Shown: in pieces, positions 51,514 to 62,700 of the stretch
Layout: each line of letters opens with the position of its first letter
Numbering within the stretch: the first letter of the stretch is position 1
Assembly (NCBI RefSeq): GCF_023502325.1
Contig: NZ_JAMFLZ010000004.1
Span: forward strand, 526,223 to 590,222
Length of the DNA stretch: 64,000 nucleotides
Direction of reading: 5' to 3'
DNA from: Wocania_A spongiicola
GTDB lineage: Bacteria > Bacteroidota > Bacteroidia > Flavobacteriales > Flavobacteriaceae
Position numbers and translations under genes: made by a program
The notes under the pieces: model-generated
What the model was told of the DNA's origin: nothing
Databases searched by the model: none
Seen by the model: the letters and a program-made list of their open reading frames with translations, nothing else

Positions 51514-52392
51514 ATGACAATTTTAGACGGAAAAAAGACAAGTAACGACATTAAAGAAGAAATTGCGAATCATGTAAAGTCTATGGCCTCAAAAGGAGAA
51601 CGAGTGCCACACCTAGCTGCAATTTTAGTTGGGTCTGATGGGGCTAGTATGACTTATGTTAATGCTAAAGTAAAAGCTTGTAAACTTATTGGTTTTAATT
51701 CTACACTTGTTGAGTTACCTGAATACACTTCAGAAGAAGACTTACTAAAAAAAATTAATGAATTAAATTCTGATGATAATATAGATGGGTTTATTGTACA
51801 ATTGCCTTTGCCAAAACAAATTGACGAACAAAAAGTTTTAATGGCAGTGAACCCTAATAAAGATGTTGACGGGTTTCACCCAACAAACGTTGGAAAAATG
51901 GCTTTAGGTTTACCAACTTTTTTGCCAGCAACACCCTACGGAATATTAGAATTATTAGAACGTTATCAGGTTGAAACTTCAGGTAAAAATGTTGTTGTGA
52001 TGGGACGAAGCCATATTGTTGGCCGACCTATGAGTATACTAATGAGTCAGAAAAGAAAAGCAGGTGATGCCACAGTTACAGTGGTTCATAGCCGATCAAA
52101 AAACTTATTAGAAATCACAAAAAAGGCAGATATTATAGTTGCAGCTATTGGGATTTCGGAATTTTTAACTGGAGATATGGTTAAAGAAGATGTTGTGATT
52201 ATTGATGTTGGAATTACTCGAGTTCCTGATGCTACAAAGAAAAATGGATATAGATTAGCTGGCGATGTACATTTTGAAAGCGTTAGTAAAAAAGCAAGTT
52301 ATATTACTCCAGTCCCTGGGGGTGTTGGCCCAATGACAATTGCTATGCTACTTAAAAACACACTTTTGGCTAGAGAAAAGCATATAATTTAA
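51514..52392 (+). CDS. folD: bifunctional methylenetetrahydrofolate dehydrogenase/cyclohydrolase
   Basis: FolD interconverts 5,10-methylene-THF and 10-formyl-THF, supplying one-carbon units. The 292-residue length is normal. The active-site Tyr48-x3-Lys52 is in MTYVNAKVKAC; QLPLPKQID and DVDGFHPTN are family blocks; VVVMGRSHIVGRPMS is the cofactor-binding loop and TPVGGVGPMT-type PGGVGPMT closes the protein. It lies 44 bases after ffh but a terminator stands between them. Confidence 0.97.
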   Translation: MTILDGKKTSNDIKEEIANHVKSMASKGERVPHLAAILVGSDGASMTYVNAKVKACKLIGFNSTLVELPEYTSEEDLLKKINELNSDDNIDGFIVQLPLPKQIDEQKVLMAVNPNKDVDGFHPTNVGKMALGLPTFLPATPYGILELLERYQVETSGKNVVVMGRSHIVGRPMSILMSQKRKAGDATVTVVHSRSKNLLEITKKADIIVAAIGISEFLTGDMVKEDVVIIDVGITRVPDATKKNGYRLAGDVHFESVSKKASYITPVPGGVGPMTIAMLLKNTLLAREKHII

Positions 52393-52467
52393 TCAAGCTT
52401 TTTTATCTAGTTACGTTTTTATTTTAAAAAAACTTATCATTAAATTAATAAAAATTTAACATTGCGT

Positions 52468-52475
52468 TATATTTG
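52468..52475 (+). promoter_or_regulatory. -7 promoter element of second ECF sigma gene
   Basis: TATATTTG fits TAnnTTTG, 10 bases before the ATG at 52486. The leader would be very short or absent. No -33 TTG seen. Confidence 0.35.
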
Positions 52476-52485
52476 TTTTTAATTG

Positions 52486-53094
52486 ATGACTCTCACAGAA
52501 GAAAAAATAATAGTAGAAGAAGACTTTTGGGCTAAATTTGTTGATGGAGATAAAGGAGCTTTTACGGCTATTTACAACTTTAACATAGAAGCTTTGTTTT
52601 CTTATGGAATGAAGTTATATCCAGACAAGGATTTTGTTAAAGACTGTGTTCAAGATGTTTTTTTAGATGTTTTTGAGCATAGAAAAAAACTTTCTACACC
52701 AAGAAGCGTTAAGCATTATTTGTTTATCGTATTAAAAAGAACCATGTTCAGAAAGCTTAAGAAAGAAAGTAAAAAAGAAAGCTTATCTGAATTTGAAAAT
52801 TTATCCTTTATTACAGAGTATAATGTTGAATCTAGAACTATAGATAAAGAAGATGAAATCTATAAAAAGAAACTTGTTCATCAAATAATTAAAGAATTAA
52901 CTCCTAAGCAACAAGAAATATTATATCTAAGATTTACAAAGAATTTTTCTTATAAAGAAATTTCAGAAATAATAGATATAGATCATAATTCAGTCCGAAA
53001 ACAAGTGTATAGAGCTATAAAAAAACTAAGAGGAAATGACATTTTCAAAGATGTTATTAAAGTTCTTATACTTTATTCTTCAGTAAATAGTTGA
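52486..53094 (+). CDS. ECF sigma-70 factor of the SusCD locus
   Basis: A 202-residue ECF sigma factor. Region 2 at about 25-95 (FTAIYNFNIEALFSYGMKLY, VKDCVQDVFLDVFEHRK) and region 4 at about 130-185 (LTPKQQEILYLRFTKNFSYK, EISEIIDIDHNSVRKQVYRA). It pairs with the FecR gene 117 bases downstream and with the following SusC/SusD genes, the standard ECF/anti-sigma control of nutrient uptake in Bacteroidota. The ATG at 52486 is preferred to the adjacent TTG at 52483. Confidence 0.92.
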   Translation: MTLTEEKIIVEEDFWAKFVDGDKGAFTAIYNFNIEALFSYGMKLYPDKDFVKDCVQDVFLDVFEHRKKLSTPRSVKHYLFIVLKRTMFRKLKKESKKESLSEFENLSFITEYNVESRTIDKEDEIYKKKLVHQIIKELTPKQQEILYLRFTKNFSYKEISEIIDIDHNSVRKQVYRAIKKLRGNDIFKDVIKVLILYSSVNS

Positions 53095-53211
53095 GTTTTT
53101 TTAGATGCTAATAGATTGATTTTTAAAATATTATTTATTTTTTTGAAAATAATATAAATAAAGTGTCCACAAATAACTTTTTCTTTCCACTATATATTAA
53201 ACAAAGAAAGT

Positions 53212-54423
53212 ATGGAGCCTTATTCAAGGTATTTAGAAGACAAGTGTTTTATAGATTGGGTTTTCGATCCAACACCAGAAAGTAACACTTTTTGGGAATC
53301 TTACATAAAAAGCAATCCAGAAGAAAAAGAAATAGTATATGCTTTAAAAAAGATATTGCTTGGTTTAAAGACTAATGATGCTATTATTTCTAATGAGGAA
53401 AAGCAAGAAGTACTTGAGCAAATTTTAAGTAAAACTAATAGCGCTAAAACAAGTAAAGTAAAAACATTACCAGGATTCATAAAAAGATATTACAAATATG
53501 CCGCTATATTTATTGTAATTATTACAGCTAGTATTTTTATTAATAAGAATTTCGTTCAAAATAAAAAACTACCATTTAGTGATATAAATTTAACAGCTCT
53601 CGATTCCATAACAAGTACGCAGTTAAATTTAGCATCAGGCGAGCAGCTTTTAATTAAAGAAGCAAAATCTACAATTGAGTATAATGATTTAGGTAATATA
53701 ATTTTAAATGAAAGTGATACTATAAATAAAAATATTGCTTATTCAAATAGTGAAAAAGAGTCTTTAAATACTTTAATAATTCCTTACGGAAGGCATAGTA
53801 AAATTACACTTTCTGATGGAACAATTGTGCACCTGAATGCAGGCACACAATTTGTGTTTCCGGAAAAATTTATAGGAGACAAAAGAACTGTGTTTTTATC
53901 TGGTGAAGCTTTTTTTGAAGTAACATCAAATAAAGAAAAGCCATTTATAGTAAAAACCATTGTTGAAGAATTATTGGTAGAAGTTTTAGGAACTAAATTT
54001 AATGTATCAGCCTACCCGTCTGATAAAGAGGTTTTAACGGTTTTAACTGAAGGAAAAGTTAATGTTGTTGAAGAGAATATATTAAACGACAATAAAACAG
54101 TTTTAAAACCAGGCCAATTGGCAGCATGGAATAAAGATGCTGAAAGCATAAAAGTAAAAGATGTAAATACAGATAATTATACTTTATGGACTCAAGGGCT
54201 TTTATATTTTGAAAGCGAACCAATGGCAAATGTTATTAAAAAACTAGAACGTTTTTATAATATAGAATTAACATTTGACGAATCTACCAATAAGCTGTAT
54301 AGTACTAGTATAAGTGGGAAATTGGATTTAAATGATAATTTAAAAAGAACGCTTGAGAATTTAGAAGCTACTGCAGAGCTTAATTTTGAAAAAATAAATA
54401 ATAGAAAATATATGATAAAATAA
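53212..54423 (+). CDS. FecR-type anti-sigma factor of the SusCD locus
   Basis: A 403-residue FecR protein. Cytoplasmic region 1-88, transmembrane helix about 92-108 (AAIFIVIITASIFI), FecR domain about 195-290 (PYGRHSKITLSDGTIVHLNA, RTVFLSGEAFFEVTSNKEKP) and DUF4974 end about 330-400 (MANVIKKLERFYNIELTFDE). A longer spacer between the helix and FecR domain than in the first FecR of this window. It should sequester the upstream ECF factor and relay a signal from the SusC STN domain. The interval to susC contains two hairpins. Confidence 0.92.
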   Translation: MEPYSRYLEDKCFIDWVFDPTPESNTFWESYIKSNPEEKEIVYALKKILLGLKTNDAIISNEEKQEVLEQILSKTNSAKTSKVKTLPGFIKRYYKYAAIFIVIITASIFINKNFVQNKKLPFSDINLTALDSITSTQLNLASGEQLLIKEAKSTIEYNDLGNIILNESDTINKNIAYSNSEKESLNTLIIPYGRHSKITLSDGTIVHLNAGTQFVFPEKFIGDKRTVFLSGEAFFEVTSNKEKPFIVKTIVEELLVEVLGTKFNVSAYPSDKEVLTVLTEGKVNVVEENILNDNKTVLKPGQLAAWNKDAESIKVKDVNTDNYTLWTQGLLYFESEPMANVIKKLERFYNIELTFDESTNKLYSTSISGKLDLNDNLKRTLENLEATAELNFEKINNRKYMIK

Positions 54424-54430
54424 AAAAAAA

Positions 54431-54484
54431 CCAGAGAATGCGCCAACACTCTCTGGCTAATAAAAATCTGTTAAACCAACAGAT
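54431..54484 (+). promoter_or_regulatory. two tandem hairpins between fecR and susC
   Basis: CCAGAGA (54431-54437) pairs with TCTCTGG (54450-54456), and ATCTGTT (54466-54472) pairs with AACAGAT (54478-54484). Neither stem has a following T-run. They lie in the 90-base leader of susC and could be mRNA processing sites, a stability element or a small-RNA target; no function is shown. Confidence 0.4.
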
Positions 54485-54513
54485 ATTGTTTAATTAATAA
54501 ACCGATCAAATTT

Positions 54514-57500
54514 ATGAAAAAAAAACAGGTTTTCCATAATTCTCTCATGAATTATAGGAAGAAAGCTCTACTAGTGATGAAATGTCTTAGCTTATTTTTA
54601 GTCTTATTCTCATTTTATTCTTTTACAGATTTATATTCGCAGAACACGAAACTGAAAATTGATTTAAAAGAAGCTACTTTAATCGATATGATTAAAGAGA
54701 TTGAAAAACAAAGCGAATTTGTATTTATTTATAACGATGAAATCTTACCTGAATTAAAAAAAGTTAGGGGCGACATTCAATTTAAAAATAGATCTATTCA
54801 AAAGGTTTTAGATAGAGTGTTAGATGATAATAAACTTATCTATTCAATAAATGAAAGACAAGTTATTTTAAATAAAAACACTTTATTTAGTACTCCAATT
54901 AACTCACAGCAAAACATCATTTCTGGAATGGTAAAAGATGATGCAGGGATACCTCTTGCTGGAGTAAATATAATAAAAGTAGGTACTTCAACAGGAACAC
55001 AATCAGATTTTGATGGAAACTATTCAATCAATGCAGAAAAAGGAGATCAATTAACATTTTCTTATGTTGGTATTGAAACTGTAACTGTTACAGTTGAAGA
55101 TAATAATACTATAAATGTTACTATGCTTGAAGATACTGAAAGCTTAAATGAAGTTATAGTAACTGCATTAGGTATTTCTCGTGAAAGAAAGTCATTAGGA
55201 TATGCTGTAACCGAGGTAACATCTGAAGAATTAACTAAAGTAGGAAGCCCAAATGTTGTAGCATCTCTTTACGGAAAAGCGCCAGGAGTTCAGATAAAAT
55301 CTAATCCAGGAGGAGTAACAGCAGGTGTAAATGTTTTAATTAGAGGAGTTGGATCACTAGGTTCAACTAATCAGCCGTTATTTATTGTAGATGGAATTCC
55401 AATCGAACATGGAGATTCTAATTATAGTAGATGGGGAGGTAGCAACTCTAGTAATGGAGCAGCCGATATTAACCCTGAAGATATTGAATCTTTATCTGTA
55501 TTAAAAGGAGGAGCAGCTTCTGCTTTATATGGTTCAAAAGCTTCAAATGGAGTTGTAATAATTACTACTAAATCAGGGAACTTAAATAAAAAAGGTTTAG
55601 GTGTAGAGTTTGTATCTAATGCTACTTTTGATAAAGTTGCGTATTTGCCAAATTATCAAAACGAATACGGTTCAGGTTTCGATTCTCAAGTTTTTAGAAC
55701 AAACGCAGCTGGCGAGAATATCTATCATAATACTTGGCCAAGTTTTGGACCTAAAATGGAGGGACAAATGCTTAGATGGTGGGATGGCGAGTTACGACCA
55801 TATTCTCCGCAACCTGATAATATTAAAGATATTTACCAAACAGGTCATACTATAACAAATACTTTAGCTATTAGTAAAGCAACTAAGGATTATAGCTATA
55901 GATTGTCTTATACCAACTTAGGTTATGAAGGGATTTTTCCTGGAGTTAAGCAAAAAAGAAATGTATTTAGCCTTAATTCTAAAATAAAGTTAAATGATAA
56001 ATTAGATGTAAGTTTCGTTGGGAACTTTTACGACATTACCACTACAAACAGACCTCCATTATTATCTGGACTTAATGCTTATGAGTATCCAAGGTCTACG
56101 AAACTTGATTTGTTAAAAGAAAACTACAAACAAGATGGATATTATAACGGACAAATAAGTGGAAATAGCGCTCCAGGAATGGTAAGAAATTTTATGAGTT
56201 TTTTATGGAATGCTAATGAGAATAATGATGAAGATAAAAGAGGAAGGCTTGTAGGGAATGTTACTTTAGATTATCAGCCATTTACTAATGTAAATGTGCG
56301 TGCAAGAGTAGGAACCGATCTTATAAATACTAATTCTCAAAACGAAACAGCAAGTAGAAACCCTGTTAATAGTGGGCAATACCGTGAAGGTTTTGGTAAA
56401 ACACAATTGGACTATTTTGAATTATTAACAACCTATAATAAGGACATTAATGAGGATATTAATTTAGCATTAACTGCTGGAGGATCGATTTCTAAACAAA
56501 AGCATTCTGATGGTTATGTTAGAACTAATGGTGGTTTAATCGTTCCTAATTGGTTTAGTTTAAAAAATTCTGCTAGAGAAAGAGTAAGTGATGGAAATAG
56601 AGATGCAAAAAGAGTAGATGCACTTTTTGGAGTAGCTTCTTTTTCTTATAAGAATATGGTTTTCTTAGAGGCTACAGGAAGAAATGATTGGTCATCTACC
56701 TTACCACATAATAATCAATCGTTTTTCTACCCATCAGTAAGTGGAAGTTTTGTGTTTAGTGATTTATTATCAGAATGGTCTTGGTTAGATTATGCTAAAG
56801 TTAGAGCATCTTGGGCTAATACAGGTAACGATACTGGAAGTAACTTTTACAGAGCAAATAAAGTATATAGTTATGGTAATTATAACGGTGCAGTTACTAA
56901 TACTTTTAGTAATTCTGTTCCACCTACAAATTTGGTAAACGAAAATTCGCTTGTTACAGAATTTGGTATAGAAGCTAGAACACTTAATAATAGATTAGGG
57001 TTTGATTTAACTTATTATAAAGAAAGAAGGGTAGATCAAATAATTCCTTTAGATATACCATTATCTTCTGGGGCATCTAGTACAATAGTAAATGCAGGAG
57101 AACTTGCTAATTCAGGTATTGAACTTCAAATAAATGCTCTGCCAATAGAGACAGAGAATTTTAGTTGGAGAACAATTGCAAATTTTGCAAAAAACAAGAA
57201 TGAAGTAGTAGAATTAGCTCAAGGGATTGATCAACTTTTTAATCAAAGTAATATAGGAGGAGCTATTCGAAACCTTGCAAAAGTAGGTGTGCCTTATGGA
57301 CAGTGGGAAGCATATACTTACCAAACAGATGATAATGGAAATAGAGTTATAGATGGTGACGGTTTATATGTAAGAGATGACTCAGAAAGAGTACCTGTAG
57401 GTAATTCTACACCAGATTTAATAGGAGGATTTACTAATATACTTACTTATAAAGGTTTCACACTTAACGCTCATATCGATTTTGTTGTAGGAGGAGACAT

Positions 57501-58041
57501 ATTTTCTTTTACAAATTATTATGGTACAAATGCAGGAAAGTTAGAAGAATCACTTAAGTATAGAGATGAAAGAAATGGAGGATTACCATATTATAAAGAC
57601 ACAAGTGGTAATTTAATCCAATTACCTTCACATACTTCACCATCTCCAAATGGTCCTGTATACCATGATGGTGTAATTTTAGATGGAGTTACTTCTGATG
57701 GACAACCAAATACTACTTTAATTGATGCATTCGATTATTATATAAATACATATTATTGGAATTTCGGTTTTCACGAAGAAGGTCTTTTCGATAATAGTTA
57801 TGTTAAGCTAAGGGAGGTTTCTTTAAAATATGAGTTTAATAATAGCGTAACCGATAAATTAGGTATAGATAATTTAGAGCTAGCATTAATAGGAAGAAAT
57901 CTATTCTATATCTATAAAAATGTACCTAATATTGACCCAGAAGCCGTTTTAGGTTCTAGTGCAGGTGAGGCATCAGCCGTAGATTTAGGATCACAACCAG
58001 GAAGCAGAAGCCTTGGGTTATCATTAAGAATTAGCTTATAA
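54514..58041 (+). CDS. SusC/RagA-family TonB-dependent transporter
   Basis: An 1175-residue SusC-type outer-membrane transporter. After a long N-terminal signal (to about 43, ending LYSQ) come an STN signalling domain (about 47-118), a carboxypeptidase-D regulatory-like domain (about 133-205, ISGMVKDDAGIPLAGVNIIK), the plug (about 215-350, DGIPIEHGDSNYSR, GAASALYGSKASNGVVIITT) and a barrel ending SLGLSLRISL. The STN domain plus the upstream ECF/FecR pair indicates transduction of substrate arrival. SusD follows 11 bases downstream. Substrate unknown: no glycan enzymes adjoin. Confidence 0.95.
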   Translation: MKKKQVFHNSLMNYRKKALLVMKCLSLFLVLFSFYSFTDLYSQNTKLKIDLKEATLIDMIKEIEKQSEFVFIYNDEILPELKKVRGDIQFKNRSIQKVLDRVLDDNKLIYSINERQVILNKNTLFSTPINSQQNIISGMVKDDAGIPLAGVNIIKVGTSTGTQSDFDGNYSINAEKGDQLTFSYVGIETVTVTVEDNNTINVTMLEDTESLNEVIVTALGISRERKSLGYAVTEVTSEELTKVGSPNVVASLYGKAPGVQIKSNPGGVTAGVNVLIRGVGSLGSTNQPLFIVDGIPIEHGDSNYSRWGGSNSSNGAADINPEDIESLSVLKGGAASALYGSKASNGVVIITTKSGNLNKKGLGVEFVSNATFDKVAYLPNYQNEYGSGFDSQVFRTNAAGENIYHNTWPSFGPKMEGQMLRWWDGELRPYSPQPDNIKDIYQTGHTITNTLAISKATKDYSYRLSYTNLGYEGIFPGVKQKRNVFSLNSKIKLNDKLDVSFVGNFYDITTTNRPPLLSGLNAYEYPRSTKLDLLKENYKQDGYYNGQISGNSAPGMVRNFMSFLWNANENNDEDKRGRLVGNVTLDYQPFTNVNVRARVGTDLINTNSQNETASRNPVNSGQYREGFGKTQLDYFELLTTYNKDINEDINLALTAGGSISKQKHSDGYVRTNGGLIVPNWFSLKNSARERVSDGNRDAKRVDALFGVASFSYKNMVFLEATGRNDWSSTLPHNNQSFFYPSVSGSFVFSDLLSEWSWLDYAKVRASWANTGNDTGSNFYRANKVYSYGNYNGAVTNTFSNSVPPTNLVNENSLVTEFGIEARTLNNRLGFDLTYYKERRVDQIIPLDIPLSSGASSTIVNAGELANSGIELQINALPIETENFSWRTIANFAKNKNEVVELAQGIDQLFNQSNIGGAIRNLAKVGVPYGQWEAYTYQTDDNGNRVIDGDGLYVRDDSERVPVGNSTPDLIGGFTNILTYKGFTLNAHIDFVVGGDIFSFTNYYGTNAGKLEESLKYRDERNGGLPYYKDTSGNLIQLPSHTSPSPNGPVYHDGVILDGVTSDGQPNTTLIDAFDYYINTYYWNFGFHEEGLFDNSYVKLREVSLKYEFNNSVTDKLGIDNLELALIGRNLFYIYKNVPNIDPEAVLGSSAGEASAVDLGSQPGSRSLGLSLRISL

Positions 58042-58052
58042 AAAAAAAGATT

Positions 58053-59603
58053 ATGAAGAAAACATTTATATTAAAAATATTATTAGGAGTGTCTATTCTT
58101 ATTAGTTCATGTACCAAAGAATTGGATGCCTTATTTTTAGATCCAGATGGGTCTACAGAAACAAAAATAGAGTACTTATTTTCTAGAGCACTTACAGAAC
58201 AAGGAGCGGGTATGCGTATAGGATATAACCCTTCAGGCTATTATTTAGTATTGAGGACTATATCGCCTTGGATTCAACTTGCTGGTGTTGATGGTAATGA
58301 TTCAGAAATGATGACAGCCAGTGGTAATGCTATTAATAATAGCTGGTCTTCTTATTATGTAGGTTTTGCACCTAAACTTACCGAAATGCAAATTCAATAC
58401 GGTTTACTGCCAGATGAAGAAAAATCAAATTATGATATTTATATGAATTTGATTAAAGTGGTAAGAGCAAATGCTACCATGAAGATGACAGATTTATATG
58501 GTGATATCCCATATTCTGAAGCATTTAAGGCCAGAGAAGGAAACAATGAGTTCTTTCCTAAGTATGATGCACAATTAGATATTTATACGTCTTTATTAGC
58601 AGATTTAAAAGAAGTTGACACCTATTTGTCAAGCTTTTCATTGAATGGCTCAATAGTTCATAATAAATTAGCAGAGCAGGATATTTTAAATGATGGAGAT
58701 ATTACTAAATGGAGAAAATTTGCAAACTCTTTACGTTTAAGAGCAGCGATGCGAATTTCTGATCTTGATAATGCTTTAGCTTCATCTACAGTACAAGATA
58801 TTATGTCTAGCAACGCTCCTTTAGCGCTTGTTAATGCTGATAATATTTTAGTTAATGCAGAGGCCCCTAATGGTCTTAACATTATTGGAGGCGGTGGCGG
58901 CCTTTTTGGTAGAGCCATTGAGGATAGCCCGAATTTAGTATATGCTCCTGAGCATATGTTAAATGTTATGAATGGAAGTAATGACCCTAGAATACCTTAT
59001 ATGTGGGTGCCTAATACAGGTGGAGACTATATTGGTTTACCATCATCTCCTGATACACAAGGAACCCTTACCATAGATAGAGATAACTATGCTTATATTA
59101 ATGAGGACTTAATGAGGAATAATGAATTGTTGCCTGGTTTTGTAATTACTGCAGCTGAGGTGAATTTTTTATTAGCTGAAGCTGTAATGGAAGGATTTAT
59201 TTCTGGAACAGCAAAAGACTATTATGATGCTGCACTTACAGAATCGATTAATTTTTACTATGAAATTAATGCATTAAATGCAAGTGCAAGTCCAGTGGCG
59301 CCAGATACAGCAGATGTACAAGCCTTTATAGATGCTAGTACAGCTACTTATGATGGAACAAAAGAGCAATTAGGTACACAGAAATGGATCCATTTTGGGC
59401 TTTTCCAACCTAGAGAAGCTTACGCATCATACAGAAGGTTAGATGCTCCAACATTACCTGTAAATATTGCAGCTGGTACAACTCTTGTTGTTCCAGTTAG
59501 AATTACAATTGCAGATAATGATAAGGTAGTTAATGAAGAAAATTATAACGCTGTAAAAGCACAAGATACCCCTAATACGAAAGTATCATGGGATAAAAAT
59601 TAG
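58053..59603 (+). CDS. SusD-like nutrient-binding lipoprotein (SusD-like_2 type)
   Basis: A 516-residue lipoprotein, lipobox ISSC (Cys20), exposed on the cell surface as the lid of the SusC channel. RANATMKMTDLYGDIPYSEAF and LLAEAVMEGF (TPR-type segments) are typical of the SusD-like_2 branch. It starts 11 bases after susC and is certainly cotranscribed. A terminator follows. Ligand unknown; SusD-like_2 members serve peptide or oligosaccharide uptake. Confidence 0.93.
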   Translation: MKKTFILKILLGVSILISSCTKELDALFLDPDGSTETKIEYLFSRALTEQGAGMRIGYNPSGYYLVLRTISPWIQLAGVDGNDSEMMTASGNAINNSWSSYYVGFAPKLTEMQIQYGLLPDEEKSNYDIYMNLIKVVRANATMKMTDLYGDIPYSEAFKAREGNNEFFPKYDAQLDIYTSLLADLKEVDTYLSSFSLNGSIVHNKLAEQDILNDGDITKWRKFANSLRLRAAMRISDLDNALASSTVQDIMSSNAPLALVNADNILVNAEAPNGLNIIGGGGGLFGRAIEDSPNLVYAPEHMLNVMNGSNDPRIPYMWVPNTGGDYIGLPSSPDTQGTLTIDRDNYAYINEDLMRNNELLPGFVITAAEVNFLLAEAVMEGFISGTAKDYYDAALTESINFYYEINALNASASPVAPDTADVQAFIDASTATYDGTKEQLGTQKWIHFGLFQPREAYASYRRLDAPTLPVNIAAGTTLVVPVRITIADNDKVVNEENYNAVKAQDTPNTKVSWDKN

Positions 59604-59635
59604 TTTGGTTTGAGTTAGTTCTTAAATTTTGATTG

Positions 59636-59667
59636 AGGAGTAAGAATTATTAATTCTTGCTCCTTTT
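59636..59667 (+). terminator. terminator after susD
   Basis: AGGAGTAAGAATTA (59636-59649) pairs with TAATTCTTGCTCCT (59651-59664), about 13 pairs including one G-T, followed by T4. Separates the susCD operon from the FG-GAP gene. Confidence 0.75.
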
Positions 59668-59786
59668 CAATTTATATATATATAAGTTTGGTAAAGTATT
59701 AAACTGAATAAATGTACTTATAAGTTTTTGCCATTGTCAATTTAGTAAAATTCAATTATCTTGTATGTAGCAAATAATATAGATAG

Positions 59787-62700
59787 ATGAAAAGGAGTTA
59801 TTTTTTGTTAGGTTTTTTAGTAATATTTTTTTCTGCATATTCTCAAGAAAAACCAATTTTTGAACAAGTTTTTTCAAAACAAACGAATATTAAGTTTAAC
59901 AATAAAATTGTTGAAACTAAGGAGGATAATATTTTTATTTATGATAATTTTTACGCTGGTGCAGGAGTTGGATTAGGCGATGTAAATAATGATGGTCTTT
60001 TAGATGTTTATTTTTGTGGTAATCAAGTCAAAGACAAATTATATATAAATAAAGGAAATTTTGTTTTTGAAGACATAACAAAAGAAAGTGGTATAGAAGA
60101 TTTGGACATAGGTTGGTCTTCTTCTGTCTCCATGATAGATATAAATAAGGATGGTTTATTAGATGTTTTTGTGACTAAAGAATTGTATGATGATAAGCCA
60201 GATTGGAGAAGAAATAAACTATACATAAACCAAGGAGGTAACAAGTTTGTTGAACAAGCTCAAAAAGTTGGATTAGGCGATACTTTAAGAACTAGAGGTG
60301 CGGCCTTTTTTGATTATGATAAAGATAACGATTTAGATGTTTTTCTTTTACACCAGCCCCCAAACCCAGGAATTTATTCAAAATATAGAGCATTGAGTGA
60401 TGACGGGCGCCTTTTAGACAATAAATACGCCCCACGACTTTATGAGAATAGAAATGGAGTATTTTGTGATGTTTCAAAAGAAGCTAATATTTTAGATCCA
60501 GGTTTTTCTAATGCAGTTGCTGTTTCAGATTTAAATAATGATGGATATCCAGATTTAGTAGTCGCTAACGATTTTGAAGCTCCTGATAGATTTTATTTGA
60601 ATTTAGGAAATGGAACTTTTAAAAACATTGCCAATGATGCTTTTAAGCATACTTCTTTTTATAGTATGGGAGTAGATGTTGCTGATATCAACAATGATAA
60701 CTTTTTAGATGTATTTGTTGTAGATATGGTTGCTGAAGACAATTTTAGGTTAAAGGCGAATATGAGTGGAATGAATCCAGACAAGTTTTGGAGGATTGTT
60801 GATAAAGGGTGGAATTATCAATACATGAACAATGTTTTACAAGTTAACAACGGGAACACAACATTTAGTGATATTGCAAAATTTTCTGGTGTATCTAACA
60901 CAGATTGGAGTTGGTCTCCATTGATCGCTGATTTTGATAATGATGGGCTTAAAGATATTATTGTTACTAATGGACTGCTAAGAGATATTAGAAATACAGA
61001 TGCTGATACTAAAATAAAACTATTTATACATGAAAAGATACAAAAGTATTTAAGTGAAAACACTAATATAGAAGGTGTAGAGATATGGGATATAGTATCT
61101 CATAAAGAATTATCAGAAATCTATCCTTCTAGTAAATTGCAGAATAAAGCTTTTAAAAATATTGGAAACAGTGAATTCAAGGATGTTTCTAACTATTGGG
61201 GGCTAAAAAATAAAAGCTTTTCAAATGGTTCTGCTTATGGTGATTTGGATAATGATGGAGATTTAGATTTAGTAATAAATAATATTAATGATCAAGCTTT
61301 TGTTTTTAAGAATAAATCTCAGAACAACTTTTTAAGAGTAAAATTAAAAAGTAAAAAAAATCAGCCAATTTTTGGAACTAAGGTTACTATCAAATATGGA
61401 GATAGTGAAAGCCAACTTATCGAAATAACAAGTGTAAGAGGCATGTATTCTACTAGTGAGCATATTGCTCATTTTGGTATAAATAAAATATCCGTTATTA
61501 ACGAAGTTATTATAGAGTGGGCAAATGGGACAAGAACGATTCTTAAAAATGTACCATCAAATAAAGTAGTAGAAACATATTTGGAAGAGGGTGTTGATAG
61601 TAAAGGAGAATTAATAGATAATACAAACATTTTGTTTTCAGATATTACTTCATCTAGTAAGTTAAAACATCAGCATATAGAAAATGTTTTTGATGATTAT
61701 GGATATCAGGTATTATTACCACATAAGATGTCTGAATTTGGGCCAGCATTAGCAGTTTCAGATGTTAATAATGATGGGCTAGATGATGTTTTTGTAGGCG
61801 GATCGACAGGTTATAGTGCAACATTATACATTCAAAATAAAGATGGAATGTATTTAAAGGGCTCATCAGTTTTATGGGAAAAGGAAAAAACATATGAAGA
61901 TATTGATGCTTTATTTGTAGATATAAATGGAGATGGATTTAAGGATTTATATGTTGTAAGTGGGGGGAATGAATTTTTAGCAAATGATTTAAATTATGAA
62001 GATCGGTTATATTTAAATAATGGTCAAGGCGATTTTTATAGAAAACCATTAAAAGGCTTAGATAAAATTAGCGGTTCTGTAGTAAAAGCTAATGATTACG
62101 ATAATGATGGTGATATAGACCTTTTTGTAGGAGGTAGGCATTTACCACATCAATATCCATTACCAACATCAAGTATGTTGCTTAAAAATGAAAAAGGACA
62201 ATTAACAAACGTTACCAATTCTTTGGCTAAAGAACTAAAAAATATTGGTATGATAACCGATGCAGTTTGGGTAGACTATGATAATGATGGAGATTCTGAT
62301 TTACTAATTGTTGGAGAGTGGATGCCTATTACAGTTTTTGAAAATGATGAAGGTAAATTTACCAGAGTGTTTTTGAATGATTTTGATAACACTACTGGGC
62401 TTTGGTTTAGTATTGAAAAAGGAGATTTTGATAATGATGGAGATATTGATTTTGTTGCAGGTAATTTAGGACTGAATTATAAGTATAAAACTTCAAAGGA
62501 TGAACCTTTTGATGTATACTATTCAGACTTTGATAAAAATGGAAATGGTGATTTAGTTTTGGGTTATTATGAAAATAATAAGCATTACCCATTAAGAGGG
62601 TTTTCTTGTTCATCTCAACAAATTCCCAATCTTAAAAAAAATATTAAGAAATATGATTTATTTGCTTCTTTAGAAATAGATGATGTATACGGAAAAGAAA

